This document shows positions 12,164 to 24,402 of a stretch of DNA of 64,000 nt, in pieces; within the stretch, counting starts at the first letter, position 1; each line of letters begins with the position of its first letter. The position numbers and the translations under genes are program-made. Under the pieces are notes generated by a model, which was not told the DNA's origin, searched no databases, and was given only the letters and a program-made list of their open reading frames with translations. Origin of the DNA: Psococerastis gibbosa (taxonomy: Eukaryota > Arthropoda > Insecta > Psocodea > Psocidae); assembly GCA_963971405.1 (NCBI GenBank), contig OZ020488.1, forward strand, positions 25,997,089 to 26,061,088, given 5' to 3'.

Positions 12164-13626
12164 TCTGTAGAATATTTTTCTCAGAGTAATTACACTAGTT
12201 ACATTAAGTTAAATTACATTATTGCCTGAAAGGTTGTCACACCCTCCAAAGCCCCACGCGGGGGAAAGGCACGAGCGAAAGTGCTCCGAAAACTTAAGTT
12301 AACACGATTTTACATAGGCGCCCACAAAAAGAACTTGGCAAAGTTGAAAGTGTTTCACGGGAGCTCGCAAGAAAAGCTACCACCCCAATGGTTTTAAGAA
12401 AGGGGTGAGCTGAAGACGGTGGGTAACAATACTTCATTCACCATTTGTTTAGGCGAGAGAAAGAGCGGTCCCCAGGGCACTCCCTTTCCCCCAGAATACT
12501 CCACATTGTTCTTCATCCTTTTCAGCACTCCATTGTTATCTCGTTATTCAACGTGGGTTATCGACAAACTACAAGAGGAGCAAATCAATGTGAAAAAGGT
12601 TCTCAGCGAACGGATGGATGGAGCCGTTAAAAACTGACCACATACCTGCGAATTTTATACGGAGAGAATTCCGAATTCTGAAAAAGTTGGAGCCCATTAG
12701 GTACTTGGATATTCACTATCCCAGCGAAACTGGGAAAGCGGAAACTCAGTGTGAATATGTGATTTTGTACAAAATATATATATTATGTATATGTATTAGA
12801 TTAAATGAATGTATTAGAGGGGCAGTAGTCGTAGCCATTTTATGGCGACGTTCCAATCATAATATGAAAACACTAGCCGTATGTACTCCTCTTCTTCTAC
12901 TACAGATATTGTACTATGTTTACATCCACTTATTTTGGCCTTTACCTTGATTGTAAAGTATATTCTATAAAGTAACCCGAAAGGCCACAAAACGGCTACG
13001 GCTACAGTATTACCAACAGTGAGGAGCTTGTCCAGATGCTAACGATTATGGTAGAATTTAACATTTAATTAAAATTCCCCCTGAAAAATGTTAAAACAAA
13101 ATGCATTATAAACGATAAGAAAAACAAGGGATTACCCGTTCCTGCACATGAAAATAACATTTTGTAGCCTCGAAAAATTGGAAGAGGAACGATACATTAA
13201 TTGGATTAACATGAAGCGTGGCAAACATGGAAAAGGTATTATAGCCTGTTAAATCTTGAAATTGGACGAAGGGGATTTGCATGCTTTGACGCGCCCATGA
13301 ACTAAGTAAATTATTTGGAACCCAACATTGTGTGCCTTTTGCAAATAAAGCTGCAGGTTTGCGGGTATTCCTTCGCCAGATTGAGCAAACAAACTAATCA
13401 TTCATTAGCTCCGAGTGTTGGATCCAAAAATTTTCCACACCATTTCCCAAAAGTTTTAACGCGGTCACTCTGGTGTTTTAAATTTTTCATTACCGGTATT
13501 ACTAACTTGCAGACACAGCCGGTTCCACTCAGTCAATTCCCATCTGCTGACAATCAATACGTAATACGGATAGATTACCACCGGCATACCTTTTATTATC
13601 GACTTGTAGTAGAACCTTGCCCTGCC
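12164..13626. other. Gene-free intron-like stretch
   Basis: Only short open frames without recognisable domains or paired splice signals. No repeat shared with the rest of the window was noticed. Confidence 0.5.
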
Positions 13627-13765
13627 AACGACCCCGGACATTATTGGTATAGTTTCCGAATGAAGTTCTAGCCATTGGCAAGCAGGTTCACTCCTCACTA
13701 TCAACCCAACCACACCGACTGCAAGTGCCAATGGTCAAATTCAGACATGCTTACTACTGAAAATG
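13627..13765 (+). repeat. Interspersed repeat S3, copy 1
   Basis: This block contains GACATTATTGGTATAGTTTCC, GAATGAAGTTCTAGCCATTGGC and GGTTCACTCCTC. Diverged copies occur on the minus strand at 31935-32125 and 57085-57290. It is a SINE-sized family without an identified pol III promoter. Confidence 0.5.
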
Positions 13766-13794
13766 TCACGGGCGTTAACACAACTTAATAATTC

Positions 13795-13962
13795 AGTGCT
13801 TTGGGATAGGGAAAGTCGAGGCAACCGAAACTAACCCTAGGACAATTATTTACACTAGAAATACTCAAATTATCTATCTCGATACCTATACAACTATAAT
13901 AGATACATAGGAAAGCATGTACGGGTTCACTCGTACCGGTTCTTGTATTGTTTGTTTCTACA
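13795..13962 (+). repeat. Repeat family A, 3' part
   Basis: GGGATAGGGAAAGTCGAGGC, CTAGGACAATTATT and GTTCACTCGTACCGGTTCTT match the end of the copy at 52425-53065, and the GGAAAGCATGTACG block matches the end of 2545-3440. Confidence 0.65.
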
Positions 13963-14508
13963 GTTTTTTAATTTTCTAGATGACGTGCAAGTGCATTGAT
14001 AGTAGTCTTAATCTTTTAGTAATGTTGCCGTCACCTAGTACTGTATCTGAATGTCTATGAACGAAGAACCCAATTCAGAGAACAAAGAGAGGGTTCGTTG
14101 GGGGTAGGGGGAGTGTACGTGTTTCCTGAAAGTGTCAGTGACTGATGATGATGGTGATGGTCGGTACACAGGTCGTAAATGCCGTGTAGCCACCGCGGTC
14201 ACTGGCCCGCAACCACCGTGTCACAATACCTTTACATGGCCATCCACAGTATGTGAAACTCCACTTGTAGTAGGTTCAAATTAGAGTTCTATATAAGAGA
14301 AATGGGACATCTGAAAGCGCCAATTTTTTTTGGAATCCTCGGGTCACCTGGTGAATTTTTTCATTGGCTGGTAATTGGAGACGTGGCATCAGGTGGCCAC
14401 GGTATTTAAAAAAATATATATGGCGAACTCGAATGTCCCATCTCTCCTATATATTGAACTCTAGTTCAAATCTTAATAAATTAATAATGATTATAGTTTT
14501 TTCACTAA

Positions 14509-14650
14509 GGCGGGGTTTCCACATACGTCAATGGTCAATGATAAATGTGGTATTGACGTTTTAGCAGACATTAAAGACATACTAAATATGTCTGCTACCA
14601 CGTCAAAACCATATTTATCATTGACCATTGACGTATGTGGAAACCCCGCC
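14509..14650. mobile_element. FB1 foldback MITE, copy d
   Basis: This 142-bp near-perfect hairpin has ends GGCGGGGTTTCCACATACG and complement, with the apex signature TTAGCAGACATTAAAGACA. TAA lies directly on both sides (14506-14508 and 14651-14653), giving the clearest 3-bp target duplication in the family. Confidence 0.9.
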
Positions 14651-14651
14651 T

Positions 14652-14866
14652 AAGCCAACATGGAAAGCAAAAGCAGCAGGCAAACGATGGGAACCACTTC
14701 TGTCGAAGACCATCCCCAGTTCTTTGCGCCGGGACATCGCTTTAGTAGCGTTCCGAGTGGACACAGGACACGACTACCTCAAGAGCTACCTCCCTAGAAT
14801 AGCTATCGCCAAGGCCGTGCCCAGAAGGGTGGTCCAAGGGGTCCGAAATAGAAGGGCTGTACACTG
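14652..14866 (+). pseudogene. Non-LTR retrotransposon ORF2 fragment (RNase H-distal region)
   Basis: The plus-frame translation contains RRDIALVAFRVDTGHDYLKS and YLPRI. This resembles the R...FR..TGH..L..HL.RI segment that precedes the terminal zinc motif in R1/Jockey-group LINE ORF2. An inverted short copy of the next block (AGCTATCGCCAAGGC) sits at 14930-14955, so the locus is rearranged. Relic only. Confidence 0.5.
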
Positions 14867-15224
14867 AATAGAATGGACTATCATTAATAAGATACGTAAA
14901 AAAAAAATTGGACCCCCTCCGAAACAAAAACCTGGGCACGGCTTTGGCTATCGCTGACTCATCCGAATGCCTCCTACGTTTGCATTGGGAAGGAAACATC
15001 GGTCACCTACTGAGTTCCAGAGTCCTGGAGGCAGACAACCTTATTACGACGCTGGAGGGAAAAACACTGCTTTTACTATGCGGCAAAATAATCAATCAGC
15101 CAAGGACTGGCGTTGGCTGAAGGAAGAAGTACATAAGATATAAAGCCCTCTAATACACTCAACTAGGAAAACCCGGGACCTCCTGTATTACATGCATAAC
15201 CCCCCCCCCCCACGCAAAAAAATA

Positions 15225-15302
15225 CAGCAAGCATCGGACTCGAACAAGCAATCTGTTGGGTGAGTTAGCGGCGCCATACCACTACTCTACATGTCCTGAC
15301 TA
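15225..15302 (-). mobile_element. tRNA-like SINE head
   Basis: The minus strand carries TAGAGTAGTGGTATGG (A-box-like) and, 30 nt on, TTGTTCGAGTCCGATGC (B-box-like). The acceptor arms do not pair, so this is not a functional tRNA gene. A T/G-rich tail (TTTTTTTGCGTGGGGGG) follows. Confidence 0.5.
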
Positions 15303-17684
15303 TCCTGCCCCTTCCTGTTTGCCAATTTATTCAAGGTTGAATAAAAGTGGATATCTGGGGTAAGTGCCAGTATACCAATGGTCAATCAGCGAGGAAAACG
15401 CGATTGCATGCACCTGAGCAGTAAACATTGACACAGGGCATAGAGCTATGCTTCAATGGGATATAGGCAAGCTAACAATCGCGTGATAGAAGGCATTCTA
15501 TTAAAAAAGTCATAACACTTCGGCACAATGCATATATATATGCATACCTTCCTTAAGGGTTTACACAAATGCACCTATTTGAGAATGTAATGAATTAATT
15601 CTAAACAATACCTGCATTACAATTTATATGAATTATTTGTAACAAACTGTTATTACAAACAAAACGACGTGAATTTAAAGATTTAACCACCCGCCCTTTA
15701 CGTGAGTAGTCTACGAAGATTTCATATGGAAGATAAGGCTCTAAAATACTAAAATAAACCAGCCCCAAACACATAAATCTACGATAGACGATTGGGAGGA
15801 TATTTATTCTTACTGAAATAAAAAAAACTAAGCTCAAGAGCTGAAAGCATTATAAATGAATGGGCTCATGTCGATAATAACTATTTATTGTTCGCGAGTA
15901 TCCGCTCATTGTTATTTATTTATTGTTAGCATCAAGACAATCAGTATCCCCCCTCCCCTCCCTCGACCAATCGTTTATCACAATTTTTGCTTTACTTTAA
16001 AAGAATAAAATGTTTTGAACTTGACTGTCCTGGAGCATAACCTTAATGTAATGGGATTAACAAAACTTTAACTATGGTTAACAATTTAACAGTGATAGAA
16101 ACAGGTTTCGTAAAGAAACCCGGCTATATATTTGCCATAGGGCACAGAGAACCATTTTTTATCGGCAAATGTACAAGACGTGTACAGCAAGGCAAAGTAG
16201 TAAGTGACCAGCAAATCTCAATTGCCACCACAAATTCCAGAATAAAATTTATGTCACAGAAACCGAAAAAACAGTTTCTAAACATTTCCTTTGAATTTCC
16301 CCTAGAAAAAAAATAAAATTTCGACGTTATAGATGATTTAAATGAGGCAAAACATGGCTTTGAAGAGAAAGCCAAACGATCACCAGCCATGCGGAGTTTG
16401 CCAAAAGAGCGTAAACGTCAAGTGCAAAAACCGTTCAAATTGGCGATTTATTAAGAGCCAAGACTAGCACTTTCTTTCCATTGATCTCATAATGAAGCGA
16501 GAATATTGGGGAATGAAAGGAATGGTGGAGGGGCGATAAATTTCCAAAAACCAACTGATAAATCATCATTCTGCACAATTCTATAAATCAATGGAACAAA
16601 GCAAACCCACGACAGTTTAGCCCACGAGGTTGCCAAAGGCACGGCACAAACTGCGAAATAAGACAGATCGCAGCCTATTGATTTGCAGAAAAATAGTTTG
16701 GCACTAGTACTTGAATGTTATGGAAATTATTTTTAGGACGAAACAGAATAGCGTTGATTCGAAAACCGAACTGAACCCGGTCAACATTGTCCTTGCTTCA
16801 TCATATTACAGTATATATGTAAGTACCGTACAGTCATACGTCTTACCGTAAAAATATCAAAAATGGAAGCAATCCTTTTTAATGCCCCTTCTGTATTCCT
16901 CGGACGTTTCTTCTTCAATGACATTGTAGTTGTATTGTGTGCTTAAATGTACCTTCGTCCTTTGAGGGTCCCTACAAACATCAATGTCAAATTCCAAAAC
17001 TGCTCATTATAGAGTATTAAGGCCCACCATGGAAACATTTTAACATTAGCTGCCAAAGATGTGGCTTAAGACAGAGTTTTTTAAATATTTTGTAAACTAA
17101 AAAGGCTTGGCATTTTTGCAGAAATGAATTGATTCCTCGTTCCACAGCTGCAAAGATATAATAATGGTAATAATAATAATTATGAAACATTAATTTGTAT
17201 TTCCGAATATACTACAAAATCAGTTAAATGCAGTGCTAATGCCAACTTCCAGTAGGAATTGGCCTAACATACAAGCATCTAATATTGATATTTAGGCATA
17301 CATTAATACACAGGTTGCTACTAATAATATCTAATGGTAATGTGGTTTAAGAGGAAGTTTCCACCCAAAGCCTTCTGTAGAACACCAACACCAAGTACGA
17401 GAGGGGAAACATGAGAATTTTTCATAAGAGAAATTACCCATATCTTTGTGGCTGTGACCCAGGCAGTTGATTAATGTTGTCAAAAACCCCTGGGCCTCCT
17501 TTGTTAAAAAAAATATTATGAAATAACAAATGTGCTCCATGCACCTGATTATTCTTATAGGCAGAATTCTACAAAAATAATTCACCGCAATCATTGAAGC
17601 CAAAGGATGCCATCATCCATTAGAATAGGAAAAACTATGGCTTACATAAATAATTAGATTACTCGTGATTTCGTGGTATTTCAT
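15303..17684. other. Gene-free intron-like stretch
   Basis: Several 60-90 aa open frames lack family signatures. A short palindrome TGCATATATATATGCA lies at 15530-15545. Nothing else can be supported. Confidence 0.5.
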
Positions 17685-18067
17685 TTTAATAAACAAAATA
17701 TAACAAAAACTTAGAGTTTTAGAAAAACTTGTTATAACAACCCGAATTAGTAAAACCCAAATAATCGTTAAGAAATTAACTTTCTCTAAGAAACCCACTT
17801 GTGTAGTATCAAACCCTGAGCGCTTTCGGCAAGAACTGCCATCTACAGAGGGAAACCCACTAGCACAGTTACACCTTATCTGCGATTTGAGACTTGCTCA
17901 ACTCGAGGAGAAGATGCAAATGTGACTAGGGAGAGGAAACCTTGGTTTATATAGGACTGGGAGCGGGGGGAGGAGGGGGTGGGAGGGGGCGTGGCTGGTT
18001 ACCTATTCCTAACCTACTAGCTAGATCTATTAGAGGGGATGATTGTGTGAATGTTATGTCGTTTGTT
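17685..18067 (-). repeat. Left inverted terminal repeat of the Penelope-like element
   Basis: Its reverse complement matches 20484-20858 over its whole length with few differences. Outside the match (TTTTAATAAAC outward) the sequences diverge at once, and inward they diverge after GTCGTTTGTT. Confidence 0.9.
17801..17867 (-). ncRNA. Hammerhead-ribozyme-like motif, left repeat
   Basis: On the minus strand: helix I strand CCCT, core CTGTAGA, helix II GGCA/TGCC around GTTCT, GAAA, minimal helix III GCGC, TC, then helix I partner AGGG. An outer helix GTG-TAG pairs with CTACAC. The order matches a type I hammerhead. The core has U where the consensus CUGANGA has A6, plus one extra U before helix II, so activity is doubtful. 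Confidence 0.5.
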
Positions 18068-20643
18068 GCTGAACAACTCAAAATCTATAGGAAACTTAAA
18101 GAAAAATTCGCCATTGCTTCACTTAACCTCAAATTTAACCAAGATTGCAAAAGACTTAGAATCACTCCTGAATACATCCAAATTAAAACAGCAACCTTTT
18201 CCACACAATCCAATAAAGCACTTAGAATCGCCCAGAAAGTCTGGCTAGCAGAAGAAATCAAAAAATGGTTCTAAATCAGAGACAGCATAAGCCTTTACCT
18301 TAAAGTTTTACATTCAGAATTACCTTTCAAACTTCACTTTTTAGAATGGACCACCTTCCAAGATCAAATATACGCAAAAATTAGTGGCATAACTTACAAA
18401 AAATGCACAACACTAAATAAAAAAATAAAAGAACTGAGTCAAAACCAAAATAACAAATCCAACGGAATACATCACACATCACATCGCGACACGAAACATC
18501 AGATGCGCGAGACGCACGTGAGTTCCCGGTCTAACCCCCTTCATCGATCGATGCAGACTGGGGTAGGTCAGGGCCTCACGCCTTCAGCGCAGACACTCAC
18601 TACACTACCCATCACAACACATAAATTCTATCCTCGTACCGTCAACTTATCTAAGACGATTTTCAACACAAAAGAAATGGAACTTCTCAACAAGGGCCTC
18701 AAGTATTGCCCCGATATAGGTCTAAACAAAAACACGTTAACCAACTTAATGTCAGACACTGAATTTAGCCTAAAAAACCGCAATAATGAAAAACACATAG
18801 CAGCAGATATTCTGAAAAACGTCAAACTTACACACAAAAACTATGATACTAAATCTATAAAAAAGAAACTAGCCCAAGATAGCCTTACACTCACCAAGGC
18901 GGATAAAGGAAATTCTATTGTCATCTTACCTACCCAAGATTATGTTTCTAAAGTCTTAGACCTCATTTCTGACGAATCCACATTCGTAAAACTTAAAGTA
19001 GACCCCACAAACAAATTCCAAAAAGCAACCAAAAAAGCCATTAAACAAAGCTCTAATACGATACCTCAAGATATAGTCTATAAATTTACCAACATGAACC
19101 CCGTAGCTCCTTCATTTTTTGGTCTGGTTAAACTTCATAAACCCAATCAACCTATCCGCCCAGTAGTTTCGTATAACAGTGCCCCAGCCAGCAAAGTAGC
19201 TAGTTTTCTCAACAAACACATTCGTGAGCTATCAAACTTCACACCCCGCCACAGCGTCAAAAACTCATTCGAGCTGGTTCCCCGCCTTAAGCACCTTTCC
19301 TTATCCAGCAATGCCAAACTCGTCTCTTTCGATGTCAAAAATCTGTTTATTAATATTCCCGTACCCGAAGTACGTAAATTAGTTGCCCAGTCACTCTATC
19401 ACAATAATACCTCGAACAGCCTTATTTCGGAGACCCTCCTTCTATTAGACACATGCACTCATCAAAACTATTTCCGTTTCGAATCCGACTACTACCAACA
19501 AAAAATAGGCCTACCTATGGGTTCTTCCCTTTCTCTCCTTCTTGCTGAAATTTTTATGGATAACTTCGAACACAAACTTCGACTCAATACTGTATATCTT
19601 TCTGGACAAGGTATGTGGATGATATCTTCTGCATTTGGACAGGAAGTAACAGACAACTAGACAATTTCTTAAGTTTTATCAACACAATTCACCCAAAAAT
19701 CCAATTTACAATGGAAGTAGAAGAAAACAACTCCCTGAACTTCTTAGACCTCACCATCACCAAAAATAATAGTACCCTAGACTTCAAGATATTTCGTAAA
19801 GAAACCCATAGCGATAATATAATCCTTGTTGATTCTTCTCACCCATTCCAGCACAAACACGCAGCATTCCATAGTATGATTTTTCGACTCCTTAACATCC
19901 CTATGAATGAAACCAACTATAATAATGAATTAAATACAATAAAACAAATTGCCCAAAATAACAATTTCAATCTCAATCTAATAGACATAATCCTACGACA
20001 TCACAAAATCAAGCACAACCTCAAACAAATTTACCCCCCAGAGAGCTTAAACCCGGAAACCAATAAATCATATTTCAGGATACAATACATAGAAAAAATC
20101 GCAGAAAAAATAAGTAACATCATTTCTTCTACAACAGACAAAACACCAGCCCCATACAACCGCAACAATTTAGCCAATAAACTCATGAACTGCAAAACCA
20201 AACCAGAAAAGGAAAAAGGCAATGGAGTTTATCGTCTAAATTGTAACGATTGTAACGCAATTTATATAGGCCAAAGAGGCAGAAGCCTTAAAATTAGGGT
20301 CAGAGAACATATAACAGGTATAGGAGACAACACCAACAGCACATTCGCGAAACACCTTAACTCGGAAAATCACACATTCGATCCTCACAATTGGAGAGCC
20401 ATACACAAAATAAAGAAAAGTTACACTTTAAATTTTTTTGAAAATGTTGAAATCAAAAGAGCTTTACACAATAGGGAAAAATTAACAAACGACATAACAT
20501 TCACACAATCATCCCCTCTAATAGATCTAGCTAGTAGGTTAGGAATAGGTAACCAGCCACGCCCCCTCCCACCCCCGCTCCCAGTCCTATATAAACCAAG
20601 GTTTTCTCTCCCTAGTCACATTTGCATCTTCTCCTCGAGTTGA
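18056..20643 (+). pseudogene. Penelope-like RT / GIY-YIG polyprotein (broken)
   Basis: The natural start is probably ATG 18056 (MSFVAEQLK...), just inside the left repeat. The frame is interrupted by TAA at 18272-18274, continues to about 19600, then shifts by one base before the catalytic box. RT signs are KADKGNSIVIL, FFGLVKLHKP, SFDVKNLFINIP (motif A), QKIGLPMGSSLS (motif B) and YVDDIF (motif C, 19612-19629). The C-terminal endonuclease shows GVYRLNCNDCNAIYIGQRGR with R and EH downstream (about 20224-20310), including the CxxC between GIY and YIG that is usual in Penelope-like elements. The stop at 20643 lies within the right terminal repeat. The element would copy itself by target-primed reverse transcription, but this copy cannot make a full protein without recoding. 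ORF length without the lesions, about 860 codons, fits the class. Confidence 0.92.
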
Positions 20644-20858
20644 GCAAGTCTCAAATCGCAGATAAGGTGTAACTGTGCTAGTGGGTTTCCCTCTGTAGAT
20701 GGCAGTTCTTGCCGAAAGCGCTCAGGGTTTTATACTAACACAAGTGGGTTTCTTAGACAAAGTTAATTTCTTAACGATTATTTGGGTTTTACTAATTCGG
20801 GTTGTTATAACAAGTTTTTCAAAAACTCTCAGTTTTTGTTATTTTTTGTTTATTAAAA
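20484..20858 (+). repeat. Right inverted terminal repeat of the Penelope-like element
   Basis: It contains the last ~50 codons of the ORF, a GC-rich box (GCCCCCTCCCACCCCC), a TATATAA at 20588-20594 and the hammerhead-like fold. It matches the left repeat in inverted orientation. Confidence 0.9.
20675..20741 (+). ncRNA. Hammerhead-ribozyme-like motif, right repeat
   Basis: Same order as the left copy: CCCT, CTGTAGA, GGCA-loop-TGCC, GAAA, GCGC, TC, AGGG. The outer helix GTG-C-TAG faces CTA-A-CAC. The left copy has CTACAC here, and helix pairing is kept in both. Hammerheads are known in terminal repeats of Penelope-like elements. The predicted cut would follow the C of GCGCTC near 20722. Confidence 0.5.
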
Positions 20859-21894
20859 CTATGGTTGCTTTCTTCGGGTTCCATTATCCAAACCTTTACC
20901 AACAACCGTGGGAACCACCCTAAGGCATCAAAGGCCAATCAGTAGGTTTCCCGATATTAAGTGGATTCGAAAGATACTGCACACCGTTCTAAACAAACTG
21001 TGTGTTTGTCTTGATGTACCATATATTCAAATCCATTGCGAATGACTGAGAGTGGCTCCCACGATTGCTTGAAAAGTCTCGGTAAGGACTACTGTACGGC
21101 ACCCCCTGTTCCAATTCATGGCGGAGCTGTGCAGTGTGCCTAATCAAGACTTTCAAACGATCGGAGACATGGTTTTGAGATCAGAGCCACGCGGGAAAGT
21201 CTCAAAACCATTATTTAGGAAGTCAGTATGGGCGAGTCTCATCTTATTATGATAGCAGACAGGCACACAGTCGCTGTGGAAATGACGATGAAGACCTACA
21301 ACTGTGATGCGTTAAATTACACGCCCTTGGTTTACGAATGCCCTTAAATGTAATATACCAATCACATATACGCACAGACACACACTAACACCGCAATAAG
21401 GTAAAAACCGAGTATGTTGTTGATGACGGCACTAAAACCAGGTATATGAGTACAGGCAACAGAATTCCGCGATAACAGAACCGTATCTGAAAGCTGACTG
21501 TTAAATAAAAGAAAGAAGTGTGAGTCATGATTACCTCCTACATTAATTTAGCCCTTCTTGCTAATGAATGCCAGTTAACGCTTACATATCTCCATTATGA
21601 TTACCAACATAGATGGGGCTCCTCTTTAATTGGACCAAAAGATGCCATTGATGCATATGTTACGCAACTGGCCTCCAGAGCTATTATTACACTGTCAAAA
21701 ATCATACCAAATATATATAACATAAATAAAATAGATAAGGAGGAAAATGGATAAAATAGGAGAAGCCCAAATATCGGATATGCTGGGACCGGGGACGCTA
21801 CGTCTAATAAAAAACACTAGCCCATGTTTGGCTATCCAGATTACAAAGCTTATGATCAAATCTGAGTACCCCCTCTATGCGTTTTTGTACAAAG
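20859..21894. other. Gene-free stretch
   Basis: No recognisable coding frame or shared repeat. Short open frames only. Confidence 0.5.
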
Positions 21895-22276
21895 TTGTTT
21901 TTTTGTTTGTTTGTTTCCCAACGCCGGCTTCCAGCATTTCTGCTTCAAGCAACCCTGTCAGCCCGGCGGGGGGGTTTAGGCTGTCTTAACTTGAGGCACC
22001 CTAAGACACCTTCACCTTGACCCCAGGGAGAAGGGGACTTGACTGACAGTGTGGATTTCCTGATTATAGTACATAGATTCCAAACCACTTGGGAAATATA
22101 GTAAAGTCACACGATTAATTCAAATGTGACCAGGACTCGACAAGCATTTAGACTGACTGGCAGTCTCAGCGCGTTATCATGTCCCACCATGTTCCCCCGC
22201 GAACGCTGTGCACACTACCGCTCTGTTCGGGTGGATTCAACTCTTTTTTTATGCACAATGTTGTTACAATTTGTTC
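21895..22276 (-). mobile_element. SINE family S1, minus-strand copy
   Basis: On the minus strand it runs from near 22276 through GTGTGCACAGCG, GGAACATGGTGGGACATG, CCCAAGTGGTTTGGAATC and ends in an (AAAC)n tail at 21897-21912. TGTACAAAG flanks both sides (21886-21894 and 22277-22285), a likely target duplication. Same family as 30780-31069 and 34655-35025. Confidence 0.7.
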
Positions 22277-23470
22277 TGTACAAAGGCATTATGAATCGTA
22301 GAACCGTCAAACAAAGCCTGTTGAATTAGTACCATAAATGCTCCTCTACATTTCGATACATGACATGTTACCTTCCCGAACACAAGTTGGCTACAGTTCT
22401 TGCACTCTAACCTCGGGACTACCACACCGATCGTTTCCTGTACATATAAAATTCAATTACTGTGGCCAATCTATGATAGAACCGTTTCAAAATGCTCCGA
22501 AAAATTTCGCCTGTTTGTCCTGAAATTTCTCCACGATTGATATTGCAGGATGTATTTGTTTTTTTTTTACAATTAGAAGGCTTTCCCCCTAGGACTCTAC
22601 GCGAACTAAACGCCAGCAGTCCATCTCTCCATATTTCATATTCTTTTGGCATGACTTATGCACAACTTTTGCACAACTGGTTCTAAATTTAGTGTTAGCA
22701 ACCTGTATGGCAAACTGTGGTTAACATTTATCTTGTGTAAGAAAACCTTGCAATTCATTAGCTAAGTATTGGGCAAAGCTATACAGTCTCCAATCATCCT
22801 ATTGTAAATTGCAATCTATTTCTTTGGGGCAACCACAGAGGCCTACTTAACACAGAAACCAACAACATCAGCAGGCGTTTTAAAACCATGGACCTACAGC
22901 CTATGCAGTATGCCTACCATACCTTTAGGCTCTATCACAGTCTACTCCTAAAAATAGATATTGTAAGTATGTAGACATGCAATCTATGTTGTAGCTGTCA
23001 CGCGATTGTCATCAATATTCCCTGCTACATCAATAGACTTTTCCAGCGAGTGAAATAGGACTTCCCTAAGTAGGCCAGCACAGAATCAACAACACAATGC
23101 TGCATTATAAAAAGCTTCAAAATTTAAACAACAATTGATCAAAGACAATGCATGACGTACGATAGGTTAGGCATATGCAAATGTTAAGTAAAACACAAGT
23201 ATCGACAGAGAAACGTAAAATAACGTGTAAATTTCAGAGAAATTCACAGAAAAGGCGGCCATGTTTCAGACCCTCCCACATTACTAGCCACGAAGATAGG
23301 TTGGATTACCTTAATTTTCCGATGTCCAGGCATTCCAGACTCCTTCACAAATAGTACACATAAAATAACATTGGTTTCCGGTCAATACCGAAACTAGTTA
23401 TGGAGATCAAATTGAAGGCATAATTGATTTTAAACAAATTTTCTAAGCACAATAACACAAACAACATTAA
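22277..23470. other. Gene-free stretch
   Basis: No coding frame with recognisable domains. No repeat structure noticed. Confidence 0.5.
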
Positions 23471-23572
23471 TACGTACCAGGGCTGCCAAATGACTTCTGC
23501 CGTATTCCTCGGAAATTGTTAAATAGTTCCTCAGAATACCCCGGAATTTTTTTTAAATGTTGGTCCCCTTTA

Positions 23573-23711
23573 GATGCATATTCCACCAACGTCAATAGTG
23601 ATAGTAAATGTAGTATTGACATGGTAGCAGACATTTTTAGACTGTCTTAATGTCTGCTACCACGTCAATACCACATTTACTATCACTATTGACGTTGGTC
23701 GAATAAGCGCC
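23573..23711. mobile_element. FB1 foldback MITE, copy e (nested in the hAT element)
   Basis: This 139-bp hairpin has a decayed outer end (GATGCATATTCC) but a near-perfect inner stem ACGTCAATAGTGATAGTAAA and the apex signature GGTAGCAGACATT. TTA lies on both sides. It inserted after the hAT element. Confidence 0.85.
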
Positions 23712-24294
23712 TTATATATGATTTTTTTCATTCACCAAGGATGTTACAAATTAAACTGGATATAAAGTTTGTTTTCATGTAGTATGCTAAGCATAGGCGG
23801 ATTTTTATTATTTTTGAGAGTATCGACTGCTGTTCGTCACCATGCCTACTTCACCAGTTTTCATCTTTTAATCTTGCTAATTTTCAGAAGCTAGAGCAGT
23901 ATAGCATAGACAACAGATAACTAGACTCGTCACCGGGATAGGGATTCAGTTCGCGATAGCAGCGCCACGCCGCGCAGCGGAAATTTTTTCTCCGTCCACT
24001 TTCCTTGAACAACAGAGCTCAAGTTAAATTCTTTTGTAAATATTTAAATATCAAATTAAATATTCATGGGAATAAAATGTATTTTAAAAATTGTAATGAT
24101 TTTTTTACAAATTCTAAAACTATCACTAAAATCTCAATTTGAAACATATTTTCAAAAAGATAGTCCAAAATCAAGGACTGAAGGACGCACGCCATCCAGC
24201 CTACCAGCCAAAAGCCATTACTGTCACTGACATTGTTTTGTTTACATTTTCAACTGGGCACTATTATATTTTAGATTTTAGTTTTAGTAGAAAA

Positions 24295-24402
24295 ATGCCG
24301 AAAGCTAGCAAAAGAAGAGTCCGATATTGCTCGGTTGTGGGCTGTTTCAATTCAATTAATATGCCAGTCAAAAGGGTGATAAGTCCTAGGGAGAAGGAAT
24401 AG
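24295..24402 (+). pseudogene. Short THAP-like N-terminal fragment
   Basis: The frame from ATG 24295 encodes MPKASKRRVRYCSVVGCFNS and stops 15 residues later. The spacing C-x4-C followed by N matches the start of THAP zinc-finger domains, which occur in host factors and in transposases of P and related elements. The rest of the domain is absent. Weak evidence, from one motif. Confidence 0.25.

Larger units (their letters stand above)
17685..20858 (+). mobile_element. Penelope-like element with inverted terminal repeats
   Basis: A 3.17 kb element. A reverse transcriptase followed by a GIY-YIG endonuclease is the defining architecture of Penelope-like elements. Terminal repeats of about 380 bp are in inverted orientation (17685-18067 against 20484-20858). 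Terminal repeats in either direct or inverted order are known for this class. The right repeat overlaps the end of the ORF, so the left one is an inverted copy of the element's own 3' end. No clear target duplication was seen. Confidence 0.9.

Noticed and set aside
15225-15302. Functional tRNA gene
   Set aside because: A- and B-box-like segments are present but acceptor and T arms do not pair properly; better seen as a SINE head.
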